Notes: generated by a model from the letters alone, not told the origin. A stretch of DNA of 64,000 nt from Nocardia cyriacigeorgica (GCF_010868145.1 NZ_JAAGUY010000002.1:118211-182210); one strand, 5' to 3'; shown: positions 55,264-64,000, counted from the first letter of the stretch. Program-made: numbers and translations.

Positions 55264-56303
55264 GGCTGGCCTTCCAGTGGCTGAGCACCGACGATCAGCT
55301 GCGCGCCGGTGGTGATGATCGAGTAATTCCGGTCGCCGAATTTGCGGACAACCACATAGATCTGGGCGGTCTGATTCGCCGCCACCGTGGCGTGCGTCGA
55401 CCCGGGGCTGATCGCCTGCAGCCAGCGCGGCCAGAACTGGGCCTGGCTCTGGTTCGCGCTGCCGCCGCCCGCGCCGTAGCCGATCAGGTCGCCGTCGGCC
55501 GCGCCCAATCGGATCTCGACGTCCGGCCTGGTTTCGTTGATGGCGTTGACGTGGGACTGGAGGTTGAGGCAGCCGCCGAGCACGATCGGCCGCCACGGGA
55601 TCGGCTGCGCCGGAATCGTCATCGTGGCGATCGTCTTCGGCGAGGCCGACAGATTCGAGCCGCCGGTGAACTGCGACCCGGCGATCGCCCACGGACCCCC
55701 GAGCCGCGGTGCGGGGATCGGCCGCCATTCGCTGGCGGCGGTGTCCCACGCGAGCACCGCGCCCTGGCGCGCGGTGGTGAGGTCGCCGACGTCCTCGGCG
55801 TCGACGATCGCGCCGGGCTCGCCGGGGTCGCCCTGCGGGCCGGTCGCGCCGCGCGGGAACTGCACGTGCAGTACCTGGTTGGGTGCGGTGCCGGTCAGCG
55901 ATGCGGTCGCGGAGCTGCCGGTCGCGCCGATCGTCGCGACGCCGGTGAGTACGTTCGGCGGGCCCTGGTGGCCGGGCGCCTGGAATGCAGCGGTGAAGCG
56001 CACGAATTCCATTCCGGTCCACAGGATGATGCTGTTCTCGGCGACCACGCGCCACGCTCGCCGGGCCTCGGCCTCCCCCAGCCCGAGGGCCTGCAGCGCG
56101 GCGAGATCCGCGATGTCGCCCATCCACTGCCAGGGCCAGGCCGGATCACCCTGCGGTCCGGGCCCACCGACCGCGCCTTCGCGGATCTCCAGCAGCGCCT
56201 CGCGGCCCGCCAGCTCGAGCGGGTTGACGGTGTAGGGCAGGCCGACCGGGTCGGAGACGCCGCGCAGCACCAGGGTGATGTCGCTGTCGTAGACGATGGT
56301 CAT
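55260..56303 (-). CDS. Collagen-like tail protein, paralogue 3
   Basis: A 347-residue protein, the last of three tandem related tail genes. It begins with a unique stretch (MTIVYDSDITLVLRGVSD), contains collagen-like GPGPQGDPAW and GATGPQGDPGEPG runs, the shared module TIGATGSSATASLTGTAPNQ, and a C-terminal beta domain starting near WRPIVLGGCLNLQSHV and including LIGYGAGGG. The ATG overlaps the previous gene by 4 bases. Likely a trimeric fibre or baseplate-attached receptor-binding protein. Confidence 0.75.
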   Translation of the reverse strand: MTIVYDSDITLVLRGVSDPVGLPYTVNPLELAGREALLEIREGAVGGPGPQGDPAWPWQWMGDIADLAALQALGLGEAEARRAWRVVAENSIILWTGMEFVRFTAAFQAPGHQGPPNVLTGVATIGATGSSATASLTGTAPNQVLHVQFPRGATGPQGDPGEPGAIVDAEDVGDLTTARQGAVLAWDTAASEWRPIPAPRLGGPWAIAGSQFTGGSNLSASPKTIATMTIPAQPIPWRPIVLGGCLNLQSHVNAINETRPDVEIRLGAADGDLIGYGAGGGSANQSQAQFWPRWLQAISPGSTHATVAANQTAQIYVVVRKFGDRNYSIITTGAQLIVGAQPLEGQP

Positions 56304-57376
56304 GGCGCTCCCGTCACGGGCACCGCCCACACGGTGACGTGCGCGGTGCCGCGGTTGTAGGTGTAGCTGCCGGTGCCGAGGTTGCGGCGCAGCACGATCG
56401 CGATGGTCGCGGGCACGCCTGCGGCGATGACACCGACGGTCGATGCCGGGGTCATCGCGGCCGTGCTGAACTGGGGGCTGAGCTGGTTGAACCAATCCAT
56501 GCCGAAAGGCAAACCTGCGCCGTAGGCGACGATCTGGCCAGCGTCGTTGGTGAGGTGCGCCTGGATGTCGACCCTGTTGCTGTTGTCGGTGGCGGTGGTG
56601 CGCACGAACGCGCCGCCGGTGACAAACGGCCTCCACGCGACATCCTGCGCGGGGATGGCGATGGTGCAGATCGTGTTCGGCGTGGTCGACACCGCTGATT
56701 GGGTGGCCGCGAACCCGGCGGACCCGTCCCACGCGTGGTTCTCGTGCACCGTCCACGGTCCGCGCCAGCCGGGATAGGGGGTCGGCACCCACTTGCTGGC
56801 CGTCGGATTCCACAGCGGCACGGCCTTGTTCACCGGTGCCGAGGTGTCGTCGTAGTCGGTGGCGTCGCGCAGCGGTCCCGGGGACCCGATCGGGCCCTCG
56901 CGGCCCTGCACACCGCGCGGGATCACGATGTCGAGGGTCTGGGTCGGCGGGGTGCCGGAGATGGTGATCTCCAGGTCCGATCCGGCGGCGCCGGTGGTGA
57001 CAGATCCGATGGTCAGCGTGTTCGGTTCGCCGGTCGGTCCGTGCCCGCCGAAGGCCTCCGGGAAGGTGTCGAACGACGCCCCGTTCCAGTACATCAGGGT
57101 GTTGGTGCTCTCGACGCGCCACGCACGCCCGGCCTGTGCGGGGCCGAGCGTTTCGGCGAGGGCGGCCAGGGCGATCGGGTCGGTGATGTCGCCTTCCCAG
57201 CGGAATCGGTACGCGGGCGGTCCTGCTGGACCGGTCGCGCCCGGTGAGCCGGTGGGCAGCTCCAGCGTGCCGTCGACCGGGGTGCCGTTGAAGCTCTGCA
57301 CCACACCGGGGTCGCCGATGCCTTCGTTGATGCCGCGGATCTGGGTCTGTGCGAAGTACTCGCCGACGGTGGTCAC
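56300..57376 (-). CDS. Collagen-like tail protein, paralogue 2
   Basis: A 358-residue protein with the same order of parts as its neighbours: a short head (VTTVGEYFAQTQIRGINEG), collagen-like GSPGATGPAGPPA, module LTIGSVTTGAAGSDLEITIS followed by IPRGVQGREGPIGSPGP, a RDATDYDD linker, and a C-terminal beta domain with WRPFVTGGAF and IVAYGAGLPF. GTG start with a GTGA overlap to the upstream stop. Confidence 0.75.
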   Translation of the reverse strand: MTTVGEYFAQTQIRGINEGIGDPGVVQSFNGTPVDGTLELPTGSPGATGPAGPPAYRFRWEGDITDPIALAALAETLGPAQAGRAWRVESTNTLMYWNGASFDTFPEAFGGHGPTGEPNTLTIGSVTTGAAGSDLEITISGTPPTQTLDIVIPRGVQGREGPIGSPGPLRDATDYDDTSAPVNKAVPLWNPTASKWVPTPYPGWRGPWTVHENHAWDGSAGFAATQSAVSTTPNTICTIAIPAQDVAWRPFVTGGAFVRTTATDNSNRVDIQAHLTNDAGQIVAYGAGLPFGMDWFNQLSPQFSTAAMTPASTVGVIAAGVPATIAIVLRRNLGTGSYTYNRGTAHVTVWAVPVTGAP

Positions 57377-58431
57377 GTGGTCGCCTCCGGGACTGGCTGC
57401 GCCCACACGGTGAGCGCGGCCGCGGTTTGGACATGGCCGATCTTGTAGCCCGCACCCGAGCCAATCCGCTCCACACAGACCTGGAGCACACCGGCCTGGC
57501 CAGCGGGAACGGTGGCGTAGGTGCTCGACGGCGAGAGTGGTTTGGTGCCCTCGTCGCCGAATGCGGGGGTGAATCCCACCGGCAGGTACTGCGGGCCGCT
57601 GATGCGGTGGCCGGCGCCCGAGGCGACCATCACCCCGGTCGCTGTGCCGATCCGGACGCGGATCTCCGCGCGCGCCTCGCTGCCCTGCTCCATGAAGATC
57701 CTGAGCTGGCCATAGACCATCGGCCGCCACTGGTACGGCAGCGCGGGCACGGTGAATGTGCCGGCCACGTAGGCGGGTACCGATTCCTCGCGGGCGGCGG
57801 CGAACTCGCTCTCGTACCAGCCCCACGGTCCGTGGCCCTGGGGTGGCTGTGTGGCCTGCCACCGGCGACCGCTCGACGTCAGTGCGAAGGCGGAGCGGTG
57901 CACCGGTCCGACCGTGTCGTCGTAGTCGGTGGCATCGGTGATCGCGCCGGAGGTGCCCGCCGGTCCGGGCGGTCCCTGCACACCGGCGGGGACGGTGGCC
58001 TGCAGTGTCTGCGCTGCGGTCGTGCCCGAGATCTGCAGCGCCGCGCCGATCAGCGCCGGGTCGTGCGTCGTCGACACCGCGATGGTGTTGCCCGGGGCGA
58101 CGGGGCCCTGCACGCCGACGGCGCCGGGCGAGTGCACCCACGCGGCACCGTCCCAGAAGTCCAGGCCGTCGTCGTCGAGCCGATGCCACCACTTCCCGCG
58201 GTCGTCGGCGGTGAGCCCGGTTGGCCGCGCGGCCGCGTCGACGATGGCGCCCTGCTTCGCGAAGGTAGTGCGCGCGACGCCGCGCGGGCCGGGCTCGCCG
58301 GTGGGCCCGGCGGGCAGCGGCATCGAGGCGGCGTCGGGCGATGGGGTGATAGTGGCGGTGAGGATCGGCAGGCCGTCCAGGTCGGTCGCCTCGGTGGCGA
58401 CCAGCCGGGCGGTGATCTGGGTATCGGACAC
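57373..58431 (-). CDS. Collagen-like tail protein, paralogue 1
   Basis: A 352-residue protein, first of the tandem set. Head MSDTQITARLVATEATDLDG; collagen-like PAGPTGEPGPRG and VQGPPGPAGTSG; an ITDATDYDD linker identical in plan to that of paralogue 2; and a C-terminal beta domain with WRPMVYGQLRIFM, VMVASGAGH and a final VWAQPVPEATT. It follows the Gp37-like gene by 9 bases. The set probably arose by duplication. Confidence 0.75.
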   Translation of the reverse strand: MSDTQITARLVATEATDLDGLPILTATITPSPDAASMPLPAGPTGEPGPRGVARTTFAKQGAIVDAAARPTGLTADDRGKWWHRLDDDGLDFWDGAAWVHSPGAVGVQGPVAPGNTIAVSTTHDPALIGAALQISGTTAAQTLQATVPAGVQGPPGPAGTSGAITDATDYDDTVGPVHRSAFALTSSGRRWQATQPPQGHGPWGWYESEFAAAREESVPAYVAGTFTVPALPYQWRPMVYGQLRIFMEQGSEARAEIRVRIGTATGVMVASGAGHRISGPQYLPVGFTPAFGDEGTKPLSPSSTYATVPAGQAGVLQVCVERIGSGAGYKIGHVQTAAALTVWAQPVPEATT

Positions 58432-58440
58432 GCAGGCCTC

Positions 58441-60078
58441 CTAGAAGATGATCAGGTCGAGGTCAGCGCCGACGTCGGTCGCGATGGACTGCACCGCGGT
58501 GGCCAGCTGCGACAGGCGATTCCACGCCTTCGTGACCGTGTCCTGGTCGTCGCTGCCGTCGCCGATCGTGAGCTCCCATCGGGCACCGGCGTCGCGGGTG
58601 TCGGAGAATCCCAGCTGGTTGACGTGGTCGGTGAAGATCTGGTCGCCCAGCTGGAACCCGATTTGGTCGCCGAGGGTGAAGTCCTTGCCCAGCAGGTACG
58701 GCGCACCGTCGCCCACCGACACCTTCTTCGAGGTGTAGCCGCGGGTCTGGTAGAGCCCGGCCCGCCCGGCCATCACGCCGTCAAGGGTGAAGGCCTTCGT
58801 GCTGTTCGCGACGACGTGTTCCTTGAAAGCGAACGGGCCGGCCTCGCGGGTGCGCTCGCTGTTGCTGTAGGACATCCACGCCAGGAACACATCGTCGAGC
58901 TGGCCCTGATACAGGCTGTCGAGGCCGGGCAGACCGATGAGCAGGCCAACCCAGGCGAGAAGATTTTTCATCGCGATCTCGATGCCCGCATTGACCCAGC
59001 CGGGAGACTTGCCGCCGACGATCACGCTGGTCGCCAGCGGCTTGTGCACCGCGACCTCGGACGCGCCAATGCCGGAGTACTCGCCCTCGAGGTACCAGAC
59101 GTGCGGCAGTCGACGGGTCGTGCCGAACGGACCACTGTTCGCGTAGACGGCTTCGTACTCGCTCTGCGCGTTGAAGTTCGGGTACCGCACCGGCGTGGTG
59201 TCGTCGATGAAGTCCTCGAACCAGGACACGAGCCCGTCGATCAGCGTGCCGGTCGGGCCGGTGACGCCGGACTTGTCGGTGGTCCACAGCACGACGGTCG
59301 GTTTGTCGAGGTGGAACCACTCCGGTGCGGGCTGCTCATCCTCGCCGGGAATGTGAAACTTCGCCTCGAGGATGACGCCGGAGTCGTCGAGCCACTGCGC
59401 GAAGAAGGCGTCGGCCATGTCGAATCGCGCGGTGCCCGCCGCCCATTTCGAGGTGTCGGTGAGGATCCACACCGGGACCATCGCGATCGGCCACAGCGAG
59501 TCTCCCGCGCGCACCCACTCAGGCGCGTCCGACCACTGGCCCGGGTAGGCGCTGCTCTGCTGCCGAATCAGGTTGCAGGACATGTAGATCCCGATCAGGG
59601 ACTCGGTCGGGCCGAAGAGGACCATGTGCCGGGGCCACTGCGCGAGGATCGGCGCGAACGGCGAGGCCCACAGCGCGGTGGTGGCGATGTGCTGCCAGCA
59701 GTGGATCGCCTCGATGTCGATGTACTCGGTGCCGTCGTCCTCGCGCACGATCGCGCACCGCGTGATGTAGCCGTCCCACCGGAAAGCCTTCGTGTTCACG
59801 GTGATCGGGGCCGTGCGGTTCTCCGGGCCGACACCGTCGGCGTCGACGCGGAAAAGGTGATCGAAGTAGAGGGTGTCGCGCTGCACCCGCATCTTGAGGC
59901 CGCCCGCGGCGTTGCGGGTGTAGGTGAATTCGAGGTCGATGTATCGGCCCTCTTCACCGACCTCCTGCATGTACTTGTCCCAGTACCGGACCATGACGGT
60001 CTGGTCGGCGCGGTCGGCGTCCTCCTGGCGCTGGGCCAGGTCCATGCGCCGGATCTCGAGCTCGCGATTCCACGTCAT
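58441..60078 (-). CDS. Minor tail protein, siphovirus Gp37-like
   Basis: A 545-residue baseplate protein of the Gp37-like family found in Rhodococcus, Gordonia and Mycobacterium siphoviruses (for example phage ReqiPepy6). Its N-terminal half has RYIDLEFTYTRNAAGGLKMR and DIEAIHCWQHIATTALWASP, and the C-terminal half has GAPYLLGKDFTLGDQIGFQLGD. It is adjacent to the distal tail gene (one-base overlap), as in those phages. It corresponds to the tail-associated hub. Confidence 0.85.
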   Translation of the reverse strand: MTWNRELEIRRMDLAQRQEDADRADQTVMVRYWDKYMQEVGEEGRYIDLEFTYTRNAAGGLKMRVQRDTLYFDHLFRVDADGVGPENRTAPITVNTKAFRWDGYITRCAIVREDDGTEYIDIEAIHCWQHIATTALWASPFAPILAQWPRHMVLFGPTESLIGIYMSCNLIRQQSSAYPGQWSDAPEWVRAGDSLWPIAMVPVWILTDTSKWAAGTARFDMADAFFAQWLDDSGVILEAKFHIPGEDEQPAPEWFHLDKPTVVLWTTDKSGVTGPTGTLIDGLVSWFEDFIDDTTPVRYPNFNAQSEYEAVYANSGPFGTTRRLPHVWYLEGEYSGIGASEVAVHKPLATSVIVGGKSPGWVNAGIEIAMKNLLAWVGLLIGLPGLDSLYQGQLDDVFLAWMSYSNSERTREAGPFAFKEHVVANSTKAFTLDGVMAGRAGLYQTRGYTSKKVSVGDGAPYLLGKDFTLGDQIGFQLGDQIFTDHVNQLGFSDTRDAGARWELTIGDGSDDQDTVTKAWNRLSQLATAVQSIATDVGADLDLIIF

Positions 60079-60950
60079 CAGAACGGCCTGCTGCTGCGTG
60101 GGGTCACGGTCACGGTGATCTCCGATTCGGTTGTGCCGCCCTCAGTCACCGCGACCGCGATCGGCAGCGACGACCACGCGTCCACGCTGCGGAACCAGCG
60201 GCGGCCCGCGAGCTGGCCCCACACGTTGCGGCCGGACGGCGCCGCGGCGGAGTAGACGCGGGCGGTGCGGTGGCGGGGGTGGCTGTCGATGCGCAGGGTC
60301 TCCCCCGCCGCGATCACCGGGGTTTCGACGATGCGGGTCGGGTCGTCGTCGAGCGGGTCCCCGATCCTCCACCTCCCCGGGCCGTTCATCGTGTAGCGGG
60401 GCCAGGCAGGCTGGTCGGCGGCGTTGCGCGCCATCACCACGCCCTCGCCGAACGCGTTGGAATTGATCCAGGTGGTCGATTCTTCGAGGTGGTGCTCGAG
60501 AGGGTCCATCGCGACCGCCGACATCTGGTATTCGAGGGTGCAGTTCGTCGTCGGATCGATGTCGCCGATCGGCTGTGGGGGCCCGTCGAGCTGGAACAGC
60601 TGGAATCGCCACCCCTGGTGCCGGGTGAACCATCCCAACTTCCAGGGCTTGTCGGTGGACCAGCCGCGGAACCACGCGTCGTGCACCGCATGGAATCCGC
60701 GCACCGTCGGGCCCTGCAGGAGGACGTTGAAGTCCCATTCCTTCTTCGACCGGACCGACCGCAAGAACGTCGCACCGTCCTGGCGGGCGCCCTCGCTGAT
60801 GAGCAGCGAGGTAGGCGCGAACATGTGCCCGGTCTGGGCGGTGATCCGGGCGCCCTCACGCCCGGCGCCGACACCGTGCAGGTGCCAGCACCGGCCGTGA
60901 ATGTCCCAGCCCACGATCTTCGAGGTTTCGCGCTGGAGCAGCGGATTCAT
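60078..60950 (-). CDS. Distal tail (Dit-like) protein
   Basis: A 290-residue protein between the tape-measure and Gp37-like genes, the usual site of the distal tail protein. It is beta-rich, with WHLHGVGAGREGARIT near the start, KKEWDFNVLLQGPTVRGFH in the middle and a jelly-roll-like C-terminal half (RYTMNGPGRWRIGD, AAGETLRIDSHPRHRTARVY). It forms the ring linking tail tube to baseplate. The ATG overlaps the tape-measure stop by 4 bases. Confidence 0.82.
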   Translation of the reverse strand: MNPLLQRETSKIVGWDIHGRCWHLHGVGAGREGARITAQTGHMFAPTSLLISEGARQDGATFLRSVRSKKEWDFNVLLQGPTVRGFHAVHDAWFRGWSTDKPWKLGWFTRHQGWRFQLFQLDGPPQPIGDIDPTTNCTLEYQMSAVAMDPLEHHLEESTTWINSNAFGEGVVMARNAADQPAWPRYTMNGPGRWRIGDPLDDDPTRIVETPVIAAGETLRIDSHPRHRTARVYSAAAPSGRNVWGQLAGRRWFRSVDAWSSLPIAVAVTEGGTTESEITVTVTPRSSRPF

Positions 60951-63900
60951 CGACCGAAACCTCCCTGCCGCATGGTCGCGAGATTCGTGCGGCGGATCTG
61001 GCGCTCGACCGCGGCCGCCGCACCTTCCGGACTCATGCCGTTGTTGGTGACGTTGACCGTGGTTCCGCCGCTCATCGCGCCCATACCCAGCAGGCCCGCG
61101 CCGGTTTCGAACATTTCCTGCCAGTTGTCCTGGAAGAACCCCTGCACGTCGGAAACGGTGGACTCCAGCTGTGTGCTGGCCTGGCTGGCCAGGTTCACCG
61201 CAGCCTGCTCGGGCGAGCTCGCCAGGTACCAGGGAGAGCTGCCGTTGAACAGCTCGCCGGTCAATGGCGCGCCGGCGAGGGGGTGTGTGCTCGTGTCGGC
61301 GGTGAGCGTGTTGTGGGTCGTGGTCGCCGGGACTTGGGTCGTGTCGACACCGGTGGTCGTGCTCGGGCTGGTGGTGCTCGGGGTGGCGCTCGACATTCCG
61401 GTTGCCGATGACACGGTGGCGCCGAGGCCGGCGGGCCAGTTCGTGATGAACGCGTTGATGGTGTCGCCGCTGCCGGATCCGCCGGTGTTCGACCCGCCAC
61501 CGGATCCACCGGAACCGCCGGTGCCGCCGGTGCCGCCGGTGCCGCCGGTGCCGCCGGTGCCGCCGGTGCCGCCGGTGCCGCCCGATCCGCCGGTGCCGCC
61601 GCCGGTGCCGCCGAGTTTCGGTGAGCGGCCGCCGCTGATCGCGCCCTTCGTGCCGCCGTCGCCGCCCTGGAGCAGCGCTTCTGGCAGGTGCATGAAGTTG
61701 GTGAACATCGGGTCGGCCGCGCCGCGGGCATTCGCGCCGATCACCACGCCGTCACTGCCGCGGCTTTCGACGTTGGTGCCGTCGCCGAGGGTCATGGCGG
61801 TGTGGCCGTTGGCGCCGCCGCCCTGGTCGTACCAGCCGATGCTGATGTCGCCTTCACCACCGAGGCCGGATTTAGCGCCCTTCGCCTTGAGCCAGGCGCC
61901 TTCGTTGACCGTGGACATGCGGCCCGCGAACGGATCGAGACCGAGGGCATCGTTGACGACGGCGGCGACCATGCCGGAGCAGTCGATCGAGCTGCGCGAG
62001 AATCCGCCCATCAGGTAGGACGCGGGGTCCATCGACTCAGCGAAGGCCTTGCCTGGGACGCCGCCCTTGGCGAAGCCCGGGATCCCGCCGACCATGGCGG
62101 ACAGGAACTCCGGCGACGGCACCCAGCCCGAATTCAGCGCCCACAGCAGCGGTGCACCGTTCTCGTATGCCTGCTCGGTGCTGATGAACTCGCCGTTACT
62201 CAGCGCGATCGGCTTGCCGCCGAGCATCGCCAGCACCGAGTCCGAGGTGCCGGTGCCCGGGCCGACGACGCGGCGGCCGCCGCTCTCTGGGCGTGCGATT
62301 CCCGATCCGGTCGCGAAGCCTCCCTTCGCCGCACCGTTGGCGGTCGCCCACCGGACCAGTTCCTTGCCGGTGTCGGCGACTCCGGCGCTGATGCCCGGGA
62401 TCGATGGCACCTTCTCTAGGAGTTGGCCGATCTTCTTGACCGCGATGGCGATCGTCTTGACGATCGAGTTCCACCGCTCGGACACGGTCTGCGAAAGGTC
62501 GCCGAAGAAGTTCTTCATCCGATCGATCGCAGTGCCGATCTTCTCTCTCACCGTGGTGATTACGGTGGCGACGGTTTCTAGACCGGTCTTGATGCTGTCC
62601 GTCATCTGCTTGATGTACGGAATGACCAGCGGGATAACGACTTTCTCGATCAGCCAGGTCAAGACCTCGATGAACTTCTGGACCTGCGGCAGGATCGCGA
62701 TGACGACGTCGAGGAATGGCGGCAGCAGGCTGAGCGCGATCTCGGTGAGCTGCGGCAGCATCGGCGCGATCGCCAGCACCAGGTCGCCGAAGGTCTGAGC
62801 GAGCTGGGGAATGTACGGGGCGATCTGCTCCAGCGCATTGGCCAGGGCGTTGCCGATCTTGGTCGCGACGTCGGCGAGGATCGGCTGCAGCTTCTTGAAC
62901 ACCGGCATGAAGGAGTTGGCCAGCGACTTGATCACCGGTGTCAGTGCCTCGAAGATGGTGGTCAGCGCGGGTGCGAGCGCCTGCACCAGGCCCGAGATCA
63001 CCTCGGCAAGCACGGGGATGATCGGCGCGACGGCTGAGACGAGCGACGCGAACGCGGTCGCGAGCGGGCCCATCGCGGGCGCGAGCGCGGTGATGGCGTC
63101 AGCGAGGGCCTGGCCCACGATCTGCGCGATCTGCGACAGCGGCCCGATCAGCGGGGTGAGGGCGGTCATCACCGACGACAGCAGGTTTCCGATCACCGGG
63201 AGCACCGGCGCCAGCCCGGTCAGCAGCGCGTCGATGAACTTGGTCAGGTCCGGCATCAGCGCGGTCAGCGTGGTCGCGAATGCAGCGCCGATCGTGCCGA
63301 GTGATGGCGCCAGCTGCTGGATCGACTGTCCGAGCGCGGTGAACAGGGGTCCGATCGTCGGTCCGACGATGTTGCCGATCTCGATCAGGCCCTGGATCAA
63401 GGGGTTCAGGCCGGTGCCGAGTCCGGCGAGCACATCGCCGAAGGTGGCAAACAGCTGGGTGAGCTGCCCGTTCTGCATGGTGTCGGTGAAGGCCTGGCCG
63501 ATCTGGCCGAGCATGCCGGCGAACTGGGCGCCCACCTGGTTGGCAACCGGTGCGAAGGCGGTGCCGATCGACAGGAATCCCTGGGTCAGCTGCTGCAGGC
63601 CGGGGCCCAAGCCGTCGATGAAGTCGGCGGTGCCCTTGAAGATCGCCTGGACACCGGACAGGTTCTGCGGTGCGGACCAGAAAGCAGCGAACTGCTTCGT
63701 CAGCCCGTTCATGCTGCCCGCGACGTCGACCAGGCCGGTCTTGAGCGTAGGCAGCGCAGCCGTCGCGAGGTCCTTGATACCGGCAGCGGAGTCGGCGAAC
63801 AGCGCGTCCTGGGTCGCGGTGCGCACGTCTTTCCACGCGGGCGCCAGGTCCTTGACGGCCAGGACCCACGCGCGCGCTTCGGGCGCGAGCTCGGCGAGGG

Positions 63901-64000
63901 CCTTGGCGGCCTTGTCCTGCGCGGCGCTGGTCTTGTTCGTCGCGTCCTGGAGCGCCTTCTGGGCTTCGGTGACGGTCGCCTGGGCGTCGCTGAGCCGCTG
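60947..64000 (-). CDS. Tape-measure protein with NlpC/P60-like domain (5' end outside window)
   Basis: At least 1017 residues; the frame is open to the window edge, so the start lies to the right. The N-terminal visible part is a helical coiled coil (VTEAQKALQDATNKTSAAQ). A long series of hydrophobic 30-40-residue repeats follows, typical of tail-length rulers (for example LAPALTTIFEALTPVIKSLA). A compact domain after that resembles NlpC/P60 or CHAP peptidases, with Cys in RSSIDCSGMVAAVVN and His in GANGHTAMTLGDG. A Gly-Gly-Thr repeat and a short C-terminal helical segment end the protein. It sets tail length and may open the wall during DNA entry. Confidence 0.93.
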   Translation of the reverse strand, partial: QRLSDAQATVTEAQKALQDATNKTSAAQDKAAKALAELAPEARAWVLAVKDLAPAWKDVRTATQDALFADSAAGIKDLATAALPTLKTGLVDVAGSMNGLTKQFAAFWSAPQNLSGVQAIFKGTADFIDGLGPGLQQLTQGFLSIGTAFAPVANQVGAQFAGMLGQIGQAFTDTMQNGQLTQLFATFGDVLAGLGTGLNPLIQGLIEIGNIVGPTIGPLFTALGQSIQQLAPSLGTIGAAFATTLTALMPDLTKFIDALLTGLAPVLPVIGNLLSSVMTALTPLIGPLSQIAQIVGQALADAITALAPAMGPLATAFASLVSAVAPIIPVLAEVISGLVQALAPALTTIFEALTPVIKSLANSFMPVFKKLQPILADVATKIGNALANALEQIAPYIPQLAQTFGDLVLAIAPMLPQLTEIALSLLPPFLDVVIAILPQVQKFIEVLTWLIEKVVIPLVIPYIKQMTDSIKTGLETVATVITTVREKIGTAIDRMKNFFGDLSQTVSERWNSIVKTIAIAVKKIGQLLEKVPSIPGISAGVADTGKELVRWATANGAAKGGFATGSGIARPESGGRRVVGPGTGTSDSVLAMLGGKPIALSNGEFISTEQAYENGAPLLWALNSGWVPSPEFLSAMVGGIPGFAKGGVPGKAFAESMDPASYLMGGFSRSSIDCSGMVAAVVNDALGLDPFAGRMSTVNEGAWLKAKGAKSGLGGEGDISIGWYDQGGGANGHTAMTLGDGTNVESRGSDGVVIGANARGAADPMFTNFMHLPEALLQGGDGGTKGAISGGRSPKLGGTGGGTGGSGGTGGTGGTGGTGGTGGTGGTGGSGGSGGGSNTGGSGSGDTINAFITNWPAGLGATVSSATGMSSATPSTTSPSTTTGVDTTQVPATTTHNTLTADTSTHPLAGAPLTGELFNGSSPWYLASSPEQAAVNLASQASTQLESTVSDVQGFFQDNWQEMFETGAGLLGMGAMSGGTTVNVTNNGMSPEGAAAAVERQIRRTNLATMRQGGFGR
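61513..61583. repeat. 9-bp tandem repeat inside the tape-measure gene
   Basis: About seven consecutive near-identical copies of GCCGCCGGT (plus strand), encoding Gly-Gly-Thr on the coding strand. Repeat units are exactly three codons, so copy-number change keeps the frame. It forms a flexible linker between the peptidase-like domain and the C-terminus. Confidence 0.85.

Larger units (their letters stand above)
45673..64000. mobile_element. Siphovirus prophage, left part (continues past the window)
   Basis: From the tRNA 3' fragment to the window end every recognisable gene is phage-like. There is a regulatory zone with repressor-type genes and small accessory genes (45848-50883). A leftward late operon (50944 to past 64000) with tail proteins, a lysis cassette and a tape-measure protein follows. 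Gene order (tape measure, distal tail, Gp37-like, fibres, lysin, holin) fits long-tailed siphoviruses of actinobacteria. Integrase, head genes and the right attachment site are not visible. Genes look intact, so the prophage may be functional. Confidence 0.92.

Noticed and set aside
61513-61583. Short tandem repeat as CRISPR or mobile element end
   Set aside because: It is a 9-bp coding repeat for Gly-Gly-Thr in the tape-measure gene, with no spacers.
50944-64000. Tailocin or contractile injection system instead of a phage
   Set aside because: No sheath, baseplate wedge or spike proteins are seen. Gene order and Gp37-like/Dit proteins fit a non-contractile siphovirus tail. Head genes may lie beyond the window, so a tail-only particle is not fully excluded.

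Overview
The window comes from a high-GC actinobacterium of the mycolic-acid group, most likely Nocardia or a close relative. The main evidence is the ordered fhaA-fhaB-pstP-rodA-pbpA-pknA-pknB cell-division and kinase operon with a tRNA-Leu at its head, followed by trpG, crgA and a PH-domain protein. In Mycobacterium these lie near oriC. A MoxR/DUF58/SpoIIM/RDD cluster equivalent to Rv3689-Rv3695 and a 6C small RNA support the same placement. No dnaA or dnaN is present, so gltBD, the MoxR cluster and the kinase operon are arranged differently here than in M. tuberculosis.

Layout. 1-6156: gltB-gltD (glutamate synthase), reading leftward. 6157-7282: no convincing gene. 7283-10762: a DUF4407 coiled-coil membrane protein followed by a six-TM HAMP adenylate cyclase. 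10785-12949: a DHA2 drug exporter divergent from its TetR regulator, with two operators between them. 12999-19141: a membrane protein, a DUF4129/DUF4350-like fusion, MoxR, DUF58, RDD and SpoIIM. 19142-20125: a terminator and AT-richer DNA without genes. 20126-22994: an SDR, a MarR regulator and a covalent-flavin oxidase around a palindromic operator. 23056-36187: tRNA-Leu, the fhaA-to-pknB operon, an Hrp1-like CBS protein, a split pair of riboflavin-type deaminase and reductase genes, trpG and crgA. 36268-45419: a PH-domain protein, a rhomboid protease, a DrrAB-type ABC exporter, the 6C RNA, an acyl-CoA dehydrogenase, an MpaB-type oxygenase, a PPOX/HxlR pair and two hypothetical genes.

From about 45673 to the window end is the left part of an integrated siphovirus prophage. 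A 3' tRNA (or tmRNA) fragment marks the left attachment site. Next come immunity and accessory genes: two copies of a 17-bp operator, two tiny membrane proteins, a ribbon-helix-helix protein, an XRE regulator with a TPR-like C-terminus, and a five-gene rightward cassette including a membrane-anchored exported protein. A leftward late operon follows, read here from its 3' end: tail proteins, holin-like proteins, an M23 plus amidase endolysin, three tandem paralogous collagen-like tail proteins, a Gp37-like protein, a distal tail protein and a tape-measure protein cut by the window end. Integrase, capsid, portal and terminase genes are not in view and should lie to the right.

The chromosomal operons are mostly tightly coupled, with 1-4 base start/stop overlaps (gltBD, moxR, fhaB-pstP-rodA-pbpA, pknA-pknB, trpG-reductase, ABC pair). 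This guided many start choices. The regions with the most new biology are the prophage immunity and accessory zone (46-51 kb) and the tail-fibre paralogue array (51-58 kb).
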